Assembly (NCBI GenBank): GCA_016342325.1
Contig: JAEINR010000013.1
Span: forward strand, 1-64,000
DNA from: Desulfobacterium sp.
Lineage (GTDB): Bacteria > Desulfobacterota > Desulfobacteria > Desulfobacterales > Desulfobacteraceae
DNA: 64,000 nucleotides
Direction: 5' to 3'
Shown here: positions 16,160-24,843 of the stretch, one piece after another
How the letters are laid out: each line of letters begins with the position of its first letter
Position numbering within the stretch: the first letter of the stretch is position 1
The notes under the pieces: generated by a model
The model's input: the letters and a program-made list of their open reading frames with translations, nothing else
Databases searched by the model: none
What the model was told of the DNA's origin: nothing
Made by a program: the position numbers and the translations under genes

Positions 16160-16204
16160 GGGCTTATCCTTTTAGAACTTTAATATTCTCACATCTCCTA
16201 ATCT

Positions 16205-16453
16205 TTAACTCTCTGGCTTTATCGGCAGTTTGCCATTGTGTTTTCTGACGTTGAAGCAAAGAAAATCAAAACCATCATCTATATGTGTTATGACGGTCTT
16301 TTCTTCTGATAAAATTAGACTCCGTTCAAGTGTAATATCAGCAAGTGTTGGTGAAATGATTTCCCCTTGAGGAATTCCTTCATCCGTTGGGTTATACATA
16401 TCACGAACGTGTAGTGGCTTGTTGATAGGCCCGCTCCCGGATGTTCTGTTCAA
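16205..16453 (-). pseudogene. Group II intron reverse transcriptase/maturase remnant
   Basis: An 82-codon fragment. Its first part, NPTDEGIPQGEIISPTLADI, matches the RT palm motif usually written GTPQGGIISP. It then jumps directly to SEEKTVITHIDDGFDFLCF, which normally lies about 100 residues later. The catalytic YADD block between them is missing, and two conserved glycines are changed. This is an internally deleted, inactive relic. No intron RNA ends were recognised. Confidence 0.8.
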
Positions 16454-16780
16454 TCACAAGATGTTGGGCAGTTTTTTTTATGGATAACATGTTGCTACTG
16501 TATGTTACCCGGAAGGCTTATGCTTTTTATTACGTATAATGGCCCTTATTTTCGTTACAACATGATTAAATAAATAGCAAGGGTGTTGTTATGGAATTGA
16601 ATTTTAAAAATTTGTTCCTGAACGCCCAATTTTCCTGTCCCCTTATTATCTTGAGGGGGAATTGATCCCAGGCTGGAATCTTTGCTGGATTCGGCGACCC
16701 TGATGCGATATCATCGGTGTAAATGCTTTCCACGGGTTATAAAAAAAACAAATAAAAGTCGATTAAGGGGAGGGACGCCA
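16454..16780. other. Gene-free, AT-rich stretch before the ABC permease
   Basis: No convincing gene here. It follows the intron remnant and may contain further decayed sequence. The only clear functional element is the ribosome site GGGGAGGG just before the permease ATG at 16781. No inverted ends or target duplication could be fixed by eye. Confidence 0.5.
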
Positions 16781-18472
16781 ATGGATGAGATCATCACCCT
16801 GATGCGGCCGAGGCTCCTGTCGTTCAGGAACCGGGGAACATGGGGCCGAACCCTCCGGGAACGGTTCGGCCTTGTTATTCTTGTTCTTCTGGGCATGGTT
16901 TTCTGGTTTGGGATTTTCTGGGGTTCCCACAGGGTGCTCTCCTATTTTGCAAGCATCCAGGAGCTGGGGGAGATCCTTGCCTTTAAGCTGATGTCCGTGG
17001 TGGTGGTCACCCTCCTTTCTCTGCTTGCCTTTTCCGGTCTCCTGGTTACCCTTTCCAAGCTTTATCTTTCAAAGGACCTGCTCCTGGTCCATGCCATGCC
17101 GGTTCCGGCCTACAAGATCTTTGTGGCACGGTGGATCGAAAGTGCCGTGGACAGCTCTTGGATGGTGATCGTTTTTGCCCTTCCCATGTTTGGAGCCTAT
17201 GGGGTGATCTTCCAGGGGCCCTGGTTTTATTACGGGACCCTGGGGGCCGTGCTGGTGCTCCTTGGTGTCACGGCCTGCGCCACCAGTGCCGTGGTGATCA
17301 TGGTGGCCGTGATTGTGGTTCCGGCAAGCCGTATTCGAACCATCTTCGTGTTTGTGGGGCTATCGCTTTTTATTGCATTCTACGTGGGAATCCGGGTGAT
17401 CCGGCCCGAACGCCTGGTGGATCCCGAGGTGTTCACCGCCAGCCTTTTTTACCTCAAGTCCATGCAGTCCCCCTCATCACCGCTTCTGCCAAGCACCTGG
17501 GCCTATGATGCCCTGGTGGCGGCCCTGAAGGGGCGCATGGGGGACACCTGCTTTCATTTGGGGCTTTTGGCAAGCTTTTCAGGGGTCATGGGGTTTGTGA
17601 TGGTCCTGGTCTCGGATGCCATCTATTTCAAGGGGGTCTCCAGGGCACGGCGGGCACCGGCCAGGCTCTTCACCCGGCGGCGGCTTGCGCCCTTATGGGC
17701 TTCTTTTCTGCCTGGCCCGGTGCGGGCCCTGGCCATTAAGGAGGTCAAGACTTTTTTTCGGGACCAGACCCAGTGGTCCCAGCTGTTTCTGATCACGGCC
17801 CTCATCGGGATCTATATCTACAACTTCAAGGTGATTCCCTTTGACCGGGCCCCGGTTAAGACCATTTATCTCCAGAATGTTCTGGCCTTCCTCAACATGG
17901 GCCTTGCCCTGTTTGTACTGACGGCCATTGCTGGCAGGTTTGTTTTTCCCGGGGTGAGTATCGAGGGGGAGGCCTTCTGGATCATTCGGTCGAGTCCGAT
18001 CAGGCTCCGGCAGTTTCTCTGGGTCAAATACGCGCTCTACCTTGTGCCCCTCCTGGTGTTGACCCTGGTGTTGATCGTCAGCACCAACATTCTTCTTCAG
18101 GTGGGGCCGTTCATGATGGTGCTGTCCCTTGTCAACGTCTGCTTCATGGTGCCCGGGGTGGTGAGCCTTGGACTCGGGACCGGGGCCGCCTTTGCCGATT
18201 TTAAATCGGAAAATCCGGCCCAGACCCTTTCAAGCTACGGGGGGCTTGTCTTCATGATCTTGAGCGCTCTTTTTATCGGCTGCGTCATCATGATGGAGGC
18301 AGGGCCTGTTTACGCCATCTTCATGGCCCGGTTCCAGGGGAGGAGCCTCGGTATCACCAGCCGTTTCTGGTGTGTTATCTCCTTTGTCCTGGCGGGCGGC
18401 CTGTGCGCGGTAACGGCCACCCTGCCCATGGTGCTTGGGGAGAAACGCCTGGCCCGGAGGCTCTTTGTTTGA
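16781..18472 (+). CDS. ABC-2 type transporter permease-like membrane protein
   Basis: 563 residues with about 12 hydrophobic segments in two blocks of six. Segments include FGLVILVLLGMVFWFGIFW, VVVVTLLSLLAFSGLLVTL and LFLITALIGIYIYNFKV. A cytoplasmic loop at about 290-330 is rich in Arg (SRARRAPARLFTRRRLAP). No ATPase motif is present. It resembles the large permeases that pair with CcmA-type ATPases. ATG at 16781 is preferred because GGGGAGGG precedes it; the frame is open back to 16682 without a ribosome site. The likely ATPase partner is the product of 11662-12408, separated by 4.3 kb of unlike genes. Confidence 0.75.
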   Translation: MDEIITLMRPRLLSFRNRGTWGRTLRERFGLVILVLLGMVFWFGIFWGSHRVLSYFASIQELGEILAFKLMSVVVVTLLSLLAFSGLLVTLSKLYLSKDLLLVHAMPVPAYKIFVARWIESAVDSSWMVIVFALPMFGAYGVIFQGPWFYYGTLGAVLVLLGVTACATSAVVIMVAVIVVPASRIRTIFVFVGLSLFIAFYVGIRVIRPERLVDPEVFTASLFYLKSMQSPSSPLLPSTWAYDALVAALKGRMGDTCFHLGLLASFSGVMGFVMVLVSDAIYFKGVSRARRAPARLFTRRRLAPLWASFLPGPVRALAIKEVKTFFRDQTQWSQLFLITALIGIYIYNFKVIPFDRAPVKTIYLQNVLAFLNMGLALFVLTAIAGRFVFPGVSIEGEAFWIIRSSPIRLRQFLWVKYALYLVPLLVLTLVLIVSTNILLQVGPFMMVLSLVNVCFMVPGVVSLGLGTGAAFADFKSENPAQTLSSYGGLVFMILSALFIGCVIMMEAGPVYAIFMARFQGRSLGITSRFWCVISFVLAGGLCAVTATLPMVLGEKRLARRLFV

Positions 18473-18504
18473 GCCTTGCCCTCCCCAAATCCGGTGGGCG
18501 TCGG

Positions 18505-19308
18505 TCAGTTCAGCGGGGTTCGTACCAGAAAGTTGTCAATCAGTTTCCTGGCAATGCTTATCCGGGAGGGCAGTTTTGGCATGGCATCCCTTGGGAACCA
18601 GCGGGCATCCTCGATCTCCGTGGGGTCCGGGGTGATATTGCCGCCGGCATATTTTGTCGTGAAGCCCACCATCAACGAGTGGGGAAAGGGCCAGGGCTGG
18701 CTGCCAAAGTACCTGATATCTTCCACCTCAACATCGACCTCCTCTTTTACCTCCCGTTGGACTGCCTGCTCCAGGGTTTCCCCGGGTTCCACAAAGCCTG
18801 CCAGGGTGGAGTACATCTCCTTGGGAAAATGGGGGGAGCGGCCCAGAAGAATCTCATCCCTCCGTTCAACCGTCATGATCACGGCAGGTGATAGCCGGGG
18901 ATAGCTGATGGCGCGGCATGAGGGGCATATCTTGGCGATCTCCCCCGCCTTTTCCTCCATGGGGGTTGCGCAGCACCCGCAGTATTGATTGCCTAGGTCC
19001 CAGTTCAGGATCTGGCTGGCCCGGCCCGCCAGGATGTAAAGCGGGTCCTCGATCTGTCCGAAGAGCTGGCGAAGGCTCAAAAGTCGTGTGGTTTCAGGGA
19101 GGGGGAACGCCTTGGGAAGCGGGCTGACAAAGCAGTCCAGGCGTTGATGGATCCCAAACCATCGTCCCTGTTTCGACACCGGGAGTTCTCCAACAAGGGG
19201 GAGGCGCAGTGACGCACCATCCACCATGAGAACCAGGCGATCCTTGTGGAAGAGAAAGGCAAGGCCCTTCCCTTTTTGTATGATACCTTTTATTTTGCTG
19301 CGTTCCAT
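18505..19308 (-). CDS. nudC: NAD(+) diphosphatase / mRNA-decapping NUDIX hydrolase
   Basis: 267 residues with the NudC layout. An N-terminal domain is followed by a zinc ribbon (YCGCCATPM ... KICPSCRA, about 110-135) and then a NUDIX domain. The NUDIX box is GFVEPGETLEQAVQREVKEEV, read GX5EX7REVXEEX, followed by the family element SQPWPFPHSLM that marks NADH pyrophosphatases. The enzyme hydrolyses NAD(H) to NMN(H) and AMP and can remove NAD caps from RNA. It is transcribed alone, convergent with the ABC permease and divergent from the AraC gene. Confidence 0.93.
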   Translation of the reverse strand: MERSKIKGIIQKGKGLAFLFHKDRLVLMVDGASLRLPLVGELPVSKQGRWFGIHQRLDCFVSPLPKAFPLPETTRLLSLRQLFGQIEDPLYILAGRASQILNWDLGNQYCGCCATPMEEKAGEIAKICPSCRAISYPRLSPAVIMTVERRDEILLGRSPHFPKEMYSTLAGFVEPGETLEQAVQREVKEEVDVEVEDIRYFGSQPWPFPHSLMVGFTTKYAGGNITPDPTEIEDARWFPRDAMPKLPSRISIARKLIDNFLVRTPLN

Positions 19309-19565
19309 TTTAAACCGCTCCGTCTCTTTTATCCGTTTCCGCGTGGTTCCAATTTCCAGGCCTATTATTGCTGTACGGAGAGTATAATATAATGCCTCAA
19401 ATGGTCAATAAGGCTCTTGTCCTAGAGCTGGTTTGAGGGGAATAATTTTTACAAATTGACAAAGAAATCTCTATCCTGGTACTTTGGTTCAAAATAAAAA
19501 CAAGGATCACCTTGGTATTGCTACTGCCTTAGAAAGGTGTTCCCCAGAAAATCGGTATAAAAGAA

Positions 19566-20411
19566 ATGCGTCCCATCCCAACAATTAAAGAGTCTTCTCG
19601 GTTTTTTCCATCCCGCCATTTCTCAGATGTTTCTATTCTGGAAGCCCGTTTTCAGACGTTCAGCTACTCAATGCACAGCCATGGGGAATTTGCCATTGGC
19701 GTGACCCTCTCCGGCGTTCAATCGTTTCAATGCAGGGGGGGAAAGCACCATTCCACCCCGGGAAGAATCATGATCATCAACCCGGACGAGGCACACAATG
19801 GCCAGGCCGGAGTTGACTCCGGATTCTCATACCGCATGATGTACGTGCCCCAGGCTTTGATGCAGTCGGTCACAGCAGAACTGTGGGGTAATCCATCAAG
19901 GGAATGCTATTTCCCAGCCAAGCTTCACCATTCTGAGGCGTTTGCCCAACGACTCTGCGGGATCACAACCGTTTTGACCGACCCTTATTCCTCTGCTCTT
20001 ACCGTACAATCCCTTCTGATGGATACACTTGCCGTTCTTGCCTTGAAATATGGTGAGGTCCGTAAAACACCTGAAAAAATCCAACCGGACTGCAAAATCG
20101 TCCAAGACGCAATGGCGATCATCAGGGATAATCCCGCACAGGATATTAACTTAAAGGAGCTTTCGGGATTGTTCAACCGGTCGCCATACTCATTTTTACG
20201 CTTGTTCAGGAAAACCACGGGATTTCCACCCCATCGCTACCAGATTCAATGTCGCCTGAACAAGGCAAAAAAATCCATTGCAAGGGGGGACTCCCTTGTT
20301 GATGCGGCCCTGGAGTCAGGTTTTTGTGACCAGAGTCATTTGAACAGGCGTTTCAGGCAAGCCTATGGCATAACCCCGGGCCAATATCGGCACAGTCTTG
20401 TTTGCTCCTAG
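19566..20411 (+). CDS. AraC-family transcriptional regulator
   Basis: 281 residues. The N-terminal cupin-like ligand domain (HSHGEFAIGVTLSGVQSFQCRG, NPDEAHNGQ) is followed by two helix-turn-helix units at about 185-280 (LKELSGLFNRSPYSFLRLFRK; VDAALESGFCDQSHLNRRFRQ, then YGITPGQYR). The effector is unknown. The DUF2000 gene starts 20 bases downstream with its own AGGAAAAGGAGAGG ribosome region. AraC-DUF2000 pairs recur in bacteria, so the regulator may control that gene. Confidence 0.92.
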   Translation: MRPIPTIKESSRFFPSRHFSDVSILEARFQTFSYSMHSHGEFAIGVTLSGVQSFQCRGGKHHSTPGRIMIINPDEAHNGQAGVDSGFSYRMMYVPQALMQSVTAELWGNPSRECYFPAKLHHSEAFAQRLCGITTVLTDPYSSALTVQSLLMDTLAVLALKYGEVRKTPEKIQPDCKIVQDAMAIIRDNPAQDINLKELSGLFNRSPYSFLRLFRKTTGFPPHRYQIQCRLNKAKKSIARGDSLVDAALESGFCDQSHLNRRFRQAYGITPGQYRHSLVCS

Positions 20412-20431
20412 GAAAAGGAGAGGATTAAAGC

Positions 20432-20839
20432 ATGCAGTTTAATACAAAAATCGCCGTTGTTGTCCGTGAAGACCTGGCCATGTGGCAGAAACTCAATGTT
20501 ACGGCCTTTACCATAAGTGGATTGACCCAGCTCGACAGTATCATGGGAAAAGCGTATGTGGATGCATCCAACCTGGCGTATTTACCCATGTTGGGCCAGC
20601 CGGTGCTTGTCTTTAAAGCGCCTTCACACAAGATAGCAACGATCCATAACCGGATTCTCAACCGTGGTGTTCATCACACGATCTACACGGAAGAACTTTT
20701 TGCCACCTCCCATGATGATGCCAACCGCGCAGCCGTAAAAGCGGTTGCCACAGCGGATTTGAATCTTGTTGGCCTTGCAATGCATGGAGATCGCAAAATG
20801 GTCGATAAAGTCGTGAAGGGGTTGAAACTCCACGACTAG
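20432..20839 (+). CDS. DUF2000 family protein
   Basis: A 135-residue soluble alpha/beta protein: KIAVVVREDLAMWQKLNVTAF at the N-terminus, AYVDASNLAYLPMLGQPVLVF in the middle, and LVGLAMHGDRKMVDKVVKGL at the end, all characteristic of DUF2000 (peptidyl-tRNA-hydrolase-like fold). The biochemical role is unknown. It probably shares a transcript with the AraC regulator upstream and converges with the dehydrogenase gene. Confidence 0.82.
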   Translation: MQFNTKIAVVVREDLAMWQKLNVTAFTISGLTQLDSIMGKAYVDASNLAYLPMLGQPVLVFKAPSHKIATIHNRILNRGVHHTIYTEELFATSHDDANRAAVKAVATADLNLVGLAMHGDRKMVDKVVKGLKLHD

Positions 20840-20857
20840 ATCACCCTATGGCGGCGG

Positions 20858-21805
20858 TTATTGGTGCAGGTGGAGGAGGGGCCTGTTAGCCGCCAGCCGG
20901 CGGATGTTCTCGGCCACGCCCTCTGCCGTTCCCTCCATGGAGATGTCGGTGGAACCGGCGATATGGGGGGTGGCCATCACATTGTAGTTGAAAATCGGAT
21001 CATTGGGATCCGGGGGTTCTTGCCAGAACACGTCCAGGCCCGCCCCTGCAATGGCGCCCGATGCAAGGGCCTGTTCCAGGGCGTCCCGGTCCACGAGGGC
21101 GCCCCGGGAGAGGTTGATCAGAAAGGCGCTCTGTTTCATACGGGCAAAGGCGTCGCCATTGATCATTTGGCTGCTCTCCGGGGTGGCGGGAACACAGAGG
21201 ACCACATGGTCGCAATTTTCCAGGAGAAAGGGCAGATCCTGTGGGGTGCCGGCCCAGTCAAGGCCCAGGGTCTCCTTTGCCAGGTGGGGATGGGTGCGCT
21301 TGATTCCCATGAGGTTGACGCCAAAGGGTTTCAACCGTTTTGCAAGGGCCTGGCCAATGCCGCCAAGGCCGATGATGCCCACGGTCTTGCCGGGAAGCGC
21401 CATTCCCAAAGGCTCTCCCATCTTTTGGTTTTCAAGGTTTCGGGCCATGCCCCGGATATTCCTGGACAGCCCTATCATCATGTAGATGCCAAGCTCTGCC
21501 ACCGAGTCGGCATTCCCTGAACTATAGGCGGGGACATTGGCCACCAGAACGCCTTGATCCGTGGCCCCTTTGATGTCCACCCCTTCAAGGCCTGAACCGC
21601 ACTGCTGGATGAGCCGCAGCCGGTCCCCTGTTTCAAGTATCTCCCGGGTGATCGGGGTCATGGTGGGGATGAGCACGTCTACGCCTTTTAACGACGCTAT
21701 GTTGAAGCTGCCCGTGGCCTCAAAACTGTGACCGGGAAGTTTGGAACGGATCATCCCCAGGAATCCGCCCCATGCATTTTCAGATGCTGCAAAAAGGATG
21801 TTCAT
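20858..21805 (-). CDS. D-isomer-specific 2-hydroxyacid dehydrogenase
   Basis: 315 residues. The NAD-binding Rossmann motif is GIIGLGGIGQALAKRL (about 140-155). The catalytic Arg is in NLSRGALVDRDAL, the Glu in DVFWQEPPDPNDP, and the His in ATPHIAGSTD. The substrate-binding loop CGSGLEGVDI is typical of phosphoglycerate-dehydrogenase-like enzymes. It lacks the regulatory ACT domain of SerA, so it is probably a general 2-ketoacid or hydroxypyruvate reductase. The substrate cannot be set from sequence. No operon partner. Confidence 0.9.
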   Translation of the reverse strand: MNILFAASENAWGGFLGMIRSKLPGHSFEATGSFNIASLKGVDVLIPTMTPITREILETGDRLRLIQQCGSGLEGVDIKGATDQGVLVANVPAYSSGNADSVAELGIYMMIGLSRNIRGMARNLENQKMGEPLGMALPGKTVGIIGLGGIGQALAKRLKPFGVNLMGIKRTHPHLAKETLGLDWAGTPQDLPFLLENCDHVVLCVPATPESSQMINGDAFARMKQSAFLINLSRGALVDRDALEQALASGAIAGAGLDVFWQEPPDPNDPIFNYNVMATPHIAGSTDISMEGTAEGVAENIRRLAANRPLLHLHQ

Positions 21806-22035
21806 GGTACCTCCAACTGTTTAGTGTTGAATCATTTTGTTTTTCTTTTCAATAGGATATTCCCTGGTGGAAATCAAGTGTTCTTCGGTTTAGATATCGA
21901 TGGTTTGACTGGATATTTTTCAATGCAGGTTTGATAAAAATAATTTTCTATTGATTTCTCCCCGGGATATACATTAAAAAACTACTATTCGAAGGAAAAC
22001 TGGGTTTCGGTCACATCACACATGGGGAGATAACA

Positions 22036-22983
22036 ATGAAAAAAAGTGTATCTGTTTTAATCGTTTTACTGTTTGCGACATCTTCATTTGCCCTGGAAAA
22101 TCCGTGGGATAAAAAGCTTCCATTTAAAAGCGCGACCATTGACTACAAAGTCGCCGGTACCATGAGCGGCGAAAAAACCGTTTATGTAAAGGATTATGGC
22201 AGGACAACGGCTGAGTACAGCAACACATCCATGAAAATGTTCGGCATGACGCAACAGCAGAAAGAGATTATCATCACCACCCCTGACTGGGTATACTCCC
22301 ACGACATGGTTGGAAACACCGCTACCAAGCAGGCCAATCCGAAAAAATTCATGATCCGGGAATTCAATAGCCTTTCAAGGGCTGAAAAGAAAAAAGTGGC
22401 TGAAAATGCGGAGAAATTCGGCATATCAGCCATTGAAGGACTGGACGGGAATCTCCAGAAAAATGCGGTAAAGATCATGGGCTATAAATGCGATCAGGTC
22501 AGCCTCATGGGAACCATGGTGTATACCATCAGCGGAACAGACCTGCCCTTGAAAATCGAAGGGAACACCATGGGGATAAAAATCAACGAAGTGGCCACCC
22601 AGATCAAAAAAGGAAGTGTGCCTGCATCAAAATTTGACCTGGCGTCAAACATTCAGTTTTATCATGATAAACAAGCAGACCTGATGATGCAGGCCCAGGC
22701 AGAGGGCGTTATTCATAATCTCTTGCTGGGCAAGCGTCCTGGCGGTGTTGATGGGGCCGGTCAAAATGACCAGTCTTCCGATTTCCAGCAGCAGTATAAG
22801 GAGATGCAGCAATATCAGGCCCAGCAGCAGGCCTACGAACAACAACAGCAGAACCAGGCCAGCCAGATGATTCAGCAGGATGCAAGCGATATTGGCCAGG
22901 CGGCAAGGCAGGAAGCCAAAGAGGCAACGGTTGAGGAAGTAAGGGAAGGTGTCAGAACTCTTTTTAATAGTGTTTTTGAATAG
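22036..22983 (+). CDS. Exported protein with Gln-rich C-terminal region, unknown function
   Basis: 315 residues. The signal peptide is SVLIVLLFATSSFA. The body (about 25-225) is beta-rich, like outer-membrane-lipoprotein-sorting or DUF4412-like exported proteins (KSATIDYKVAGTMSGEKTVY, MGYKCDQVSLMGTMVYTISG). The stretch at about 250-285 is dominated by Gln with Tyr, Ala and Asn. The final 25 residues form a charged helix. The start follows GGGGAGA. A strong rho-independent terminator follows the gene. No function is assigned. Confidence 0.75.
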   Translation: MKKSVSVLIVLLFATSSFALENPWDKKLPFKSATIDYKVAGTMSGEKTVYVKDYGRTTAEYSNTSMKMFGMTQQQKEIIITTPDWVYSHDMVGNTATKQANPKKFMIREFNSLSRAEKKKVAENAEKFGISAIEGLDGNLQKNAVKIMGYKCDQVSLMGTMVYTISGTDLPLKIEGNTMGIKINEVATQIKKGSVPASKFDLASNIQFYHDKQADLMMQAQAEGVIHNLLLGKRPGGVDGAGQNDQSSDFQQQYKEMQQYQAQQQAYEQQQQNQASQMIQQDASDIGQAARQEAKEATVEEVREGVRTLFNSVFE

Positions 22984-23005
22984 CTAAAAAATAATATTTG
23001 ATCCG

Positions 23006-23040
23006 GGGCCTCCTGTTTGTTCGATGGAGGCCCTTGTTGT
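23006..23040 (+). terminator. Rho-independent terminator
   Basis: GGGCCTCC at 23006-23013 pairs perfectly with GGAGGCCC at 23026-23033 around a 12-base loop and is followed by TTGTTGTTT. It ends the exported Gln-rich protein gene. Confidence 0.85.
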
Positions 23041-23121
23041 TTGTATACCATTGAAGGGGTCAACGTTTACAAAACCTTTACATTTGTGTTGACATTGTCT
23101 CTGGCCTTTGCCATCATCATA

Positions 23122-23199
23122 CCTGACATGGACAAGCCGGAATCAAAAAAGCGTTCTGATTCTCTTGCCAAAATAACACGAAGATCAGAGCTAAGAAAA
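23122..23199 (+). repeat. Dispersed repeat family A, copy 1
   Basis: Begins CTGACATGGACAAGCCGGAA and contains CTGATTCTCTTGCCAAAATA, then a partly complementary arm (GAAGATCAG) and GAGCTAAGAA. It lies in tandem with copy 2 directly upstream of lexA. Confidence 0.85.
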
Positions 23200-23202
23200 T
23201 AG

Positions 23203-23279
23203 CCTGGACAAGCCGGAACCCAAAAAAATGTCTGATTTTCTTGCTAAAATAACACGATAATCAGGGCTAAGAAGCTAAT
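23203..23279 (+). repeat. Dispersed repeat family A, copy 2
   Basis: Starts CCTGGACAAGCCGGAACC. CTGATTTTC and GATAATCAG (8 of 9 complementary) flank a TTGCTAAAATAACAC loop, followed by GGCTAAGAAGCTAAT. About 80 bp from copy 1. Confidence 0.88.
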
Positions 23280-23308
23280 ATGAAAACCGCCAAACCCTGG
23301 AAAACTCC

Positions 23309-23935
23309 ATGAGACTTCATTTAACACCCAAACAGCAGATCCTTTTTAAGTACCTGAAAAAGGAGATGGAAACCAAAGGTGCCGTCCCGAGCCTTCGCAT
23401 GATAGCAGCGGATCTCAACATCAGCCATGCCGCCGTTGCAAGGCTCTTAAAGGTCCTGGAGCAGAAGGAATATATCAAGCGCCAGGAAAGGTACAGCAGA
23501 ACCATCCACATCCTCGATCCCCTGGGGGGGACCCTGGGCTTCCAGCGTCAGATTCCCATTCTGGGCAGCATCACGGCGGGCCTTCCCGTGTACGCCCAGC
23601 AGGAGTGGGACGGAACCGTGGTGGTGGATTCCGCCATCTATAATCATCCCCATTTGTTTGCCCTGAGGATCCAGGGAGACTCCATGAAAAATGCAGGTAT
23701 CCTTGACCGGGATCTTGCCATCTGCACCCCCCGTCAGTATGCGGAAAACAGCGAGATCGTCGTTGCCCTGATCGATCAGGAGGAGGCCACGGTAAAGCGT
23801 TTTTTCCTGCACAAGGACCACATTGAGCTTAAGCCTGAAAACCTGGATTACACTCCCCAGCGATACGATTTCGACCGGGTGCTGGTCCAGGGCAGGGTGG
23901 TTGGTATTGTCCGGGGGCCGGAAGGCATTTCTTAA
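23309..23935 (+). CDS. lexA: LexA-type SOS repressor heading a mutasome cassette
   Basis: 208 residues. The winged helix at about 1-65 (PSLRMIAADLNISHAAVARLLKVLEQ) is followed by a peptidase S24 domain. The self-cleavage site is Ala90-Gly91 (GSITAGLP), the nucleophile is S125 (GDSMKNAGI) and the general base is K163 (ATVKRF). All residues needed for RecA-stimulated autocleavage are present. It is followed by DUF72, imuB-like and dnaE2 genes in the same direction, so it probably represses this DNA-damage mutagenesis cassette. It might be the cell's second LexA. Inverted copies of a dispersed repeat bracket the gene, and the copy after the stop could act as a weak terminator. Confidence 0.93.
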   Translation: MRLHLTPKQQILFKYLKKEMETKGAVPSLRMIAADLNISHAAVARLLKVLEQKEYIKRQERYSRTIHILDPLGGTLGFQRQIPILGSITAGLPVYAQQEWDGTVVVDSAIYNHPHLFALRIQGDSMKNAGILDRDLAICTPRQYAENSEIVVALIDQEEATVKRFFLHKDHIELKPENLDYTPQRYDFDRVLVQGRVVGIVRGPEGIS

Positions 23936-24001
23936 CTCTGATTCTCGTGTTTTTTTGGCAAGAGAATCAGAAAAACGCTTTGGTTCTGGCTTGTCCAGGT
24001 T
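23936..24001 (-). repeat. Dispersed repeat family A, copy 3 (inverted)
   Basis: Same family on the opposite strand, starting one base after the lexA stop. Its palindrome is perfect here: CTGATTCTC and GAGAATCAG around a 15-base loop, which could form a hairpin in the transcript between lexA and the DUF72 gene. Confidence 0.9.
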
Positions 24002-24012
24002 AGGAGGGGGGG

Positions 24013-24843
24013 ATGGAACAGCGTTTGAATCGTTTCCAGGATGTTGTGGTGGGAACCAGTGGGTACTCCTATGTTGAGTGGATAGATGCTGGGTTTTATC
24101 CCGTGTCCACCTCGCAAAAGGCCATGCTGCCCCTGTACCAGGAGTCGTTCCGGGCAACGGAACTCAACTACACCTGGTACCAGATGCCCAGGGCCACGGC
24201 CATTGAGCGCATGTGTGCCCGGGTTGCACCCGGGTTCCGGTTTTCGGTCAAGCTTACAAAAACCATGACCCATGAGGTGGTGGACAGCAGATGGCGGGGG
24301 GAGGTTAAGCGGTACAGGCAGGGGCTCGATCCCCTGGTGCGTTCCGGTATGCTCCTGGCCGTGCTGATCCAGTTTCCCTTTTCCTTTAACCGGTCGATCC
24401 ACCATCGCCACTACCTTGCGGCCCTGGTGGAGGAGCTTGCCGGGCTTCCCCTGGCAGTGGAGTTTCGCCATGACTCCTGGGCCTGTGATGCCGTGTTTGC
24501 CGAATTTGAACAACGGAAGATTACCCTTGTGTCAGTGGATCTCCCCCCCTTGGCCTATCTTTTTCCTTGCCTTGCTGTGGTCACCAATCCCGGCCTTGTC
24601 TATCTGCGTTTCCACGGCAGGAACATACGGGGCTGGGGATCAGGATCCATGCAGCAGCAGTTTGACTATGACTATTCAGATGAAGAGCTAGGGGAACGGC
24701 TGGAGGGGGTAATCACGCCCATGGCAGCAAAGGCAGAACGCAGCGCCCTCTTTTTTAATAACCATGTGCGGGGCCAGGCACCGAAGAATGCCCGCACCCT
24801 CATGGCCATGCTCTCCGGGCAAGGGCCGGCAAAGAAAGCCTGA
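24013..24843 (+). CDS. DUF72 (YecE-like) TIM-barrel protein in the mutasome cassette
   Basis: 276 residues with all the DUF72 hallmarks: VGTSGYSYVEW (about 12-22), FRATELNYTWYQMP, FRFSVKLTKTMTH, LAVEFRHDSW, VYLRFHGRN and FFNNHVRGQAPKNA. The fold is a TIM barrel, distantly like endonuclease IV or xylose isomerase; no reaction is established. RBS TTAGGAGG precedes the ATG. The stop overlaps the imuB-like start by one base (TGATG), so translation is coupled. This is the position normally held by imuA, which suggests a role in DNA-damage tolerance (inference). Confidence 0.9.
   Translation: MEQRLNRFQDVVVGTSGYSYVEWIDAGFYPVSTSQKAMLPLYQESFRATELNYTWYQMPRATAIERMCARVAPGFRFSVKLTKTMTHEVVDSRWRGEVKRYRQGLDPLVRSGMLLAVLIQFPFSFNRSIHHRHYLAALVEELAGLPLAVEFRHDSWACDAVFAEFEQRKITLVSVDLPPLAYLFPCLAVVTNPGLVYLRFHGRNIRGWGSGSMQQQFDYDYSDEELGERLEGVITPMAAKAERSALFFNNHVRGQAPKNARTLMAMLSGQGPAKKA

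Larger units (their letters stand above)
22984..23308. other. 325-bp gap with terminator and two tandem dispersed repeats
   Basis: The gap has no gene. It contains the terminator of the upstream gene (23006-23040), a possible promoter (TTGACA near 23089 with CATCAT 17 bases on), and two tandem copies of the CCTGGACAAGCC repeat. lexA starts immediately after. No LexA operator of a known type could be recognised. Confidence 0.6.

Noticed and set aside
23040-23310. LexA operator search upstream of lexA
   Set aside because: No palindrome matching the LexA boxes I know was convincing; reporting one would be guesswork.
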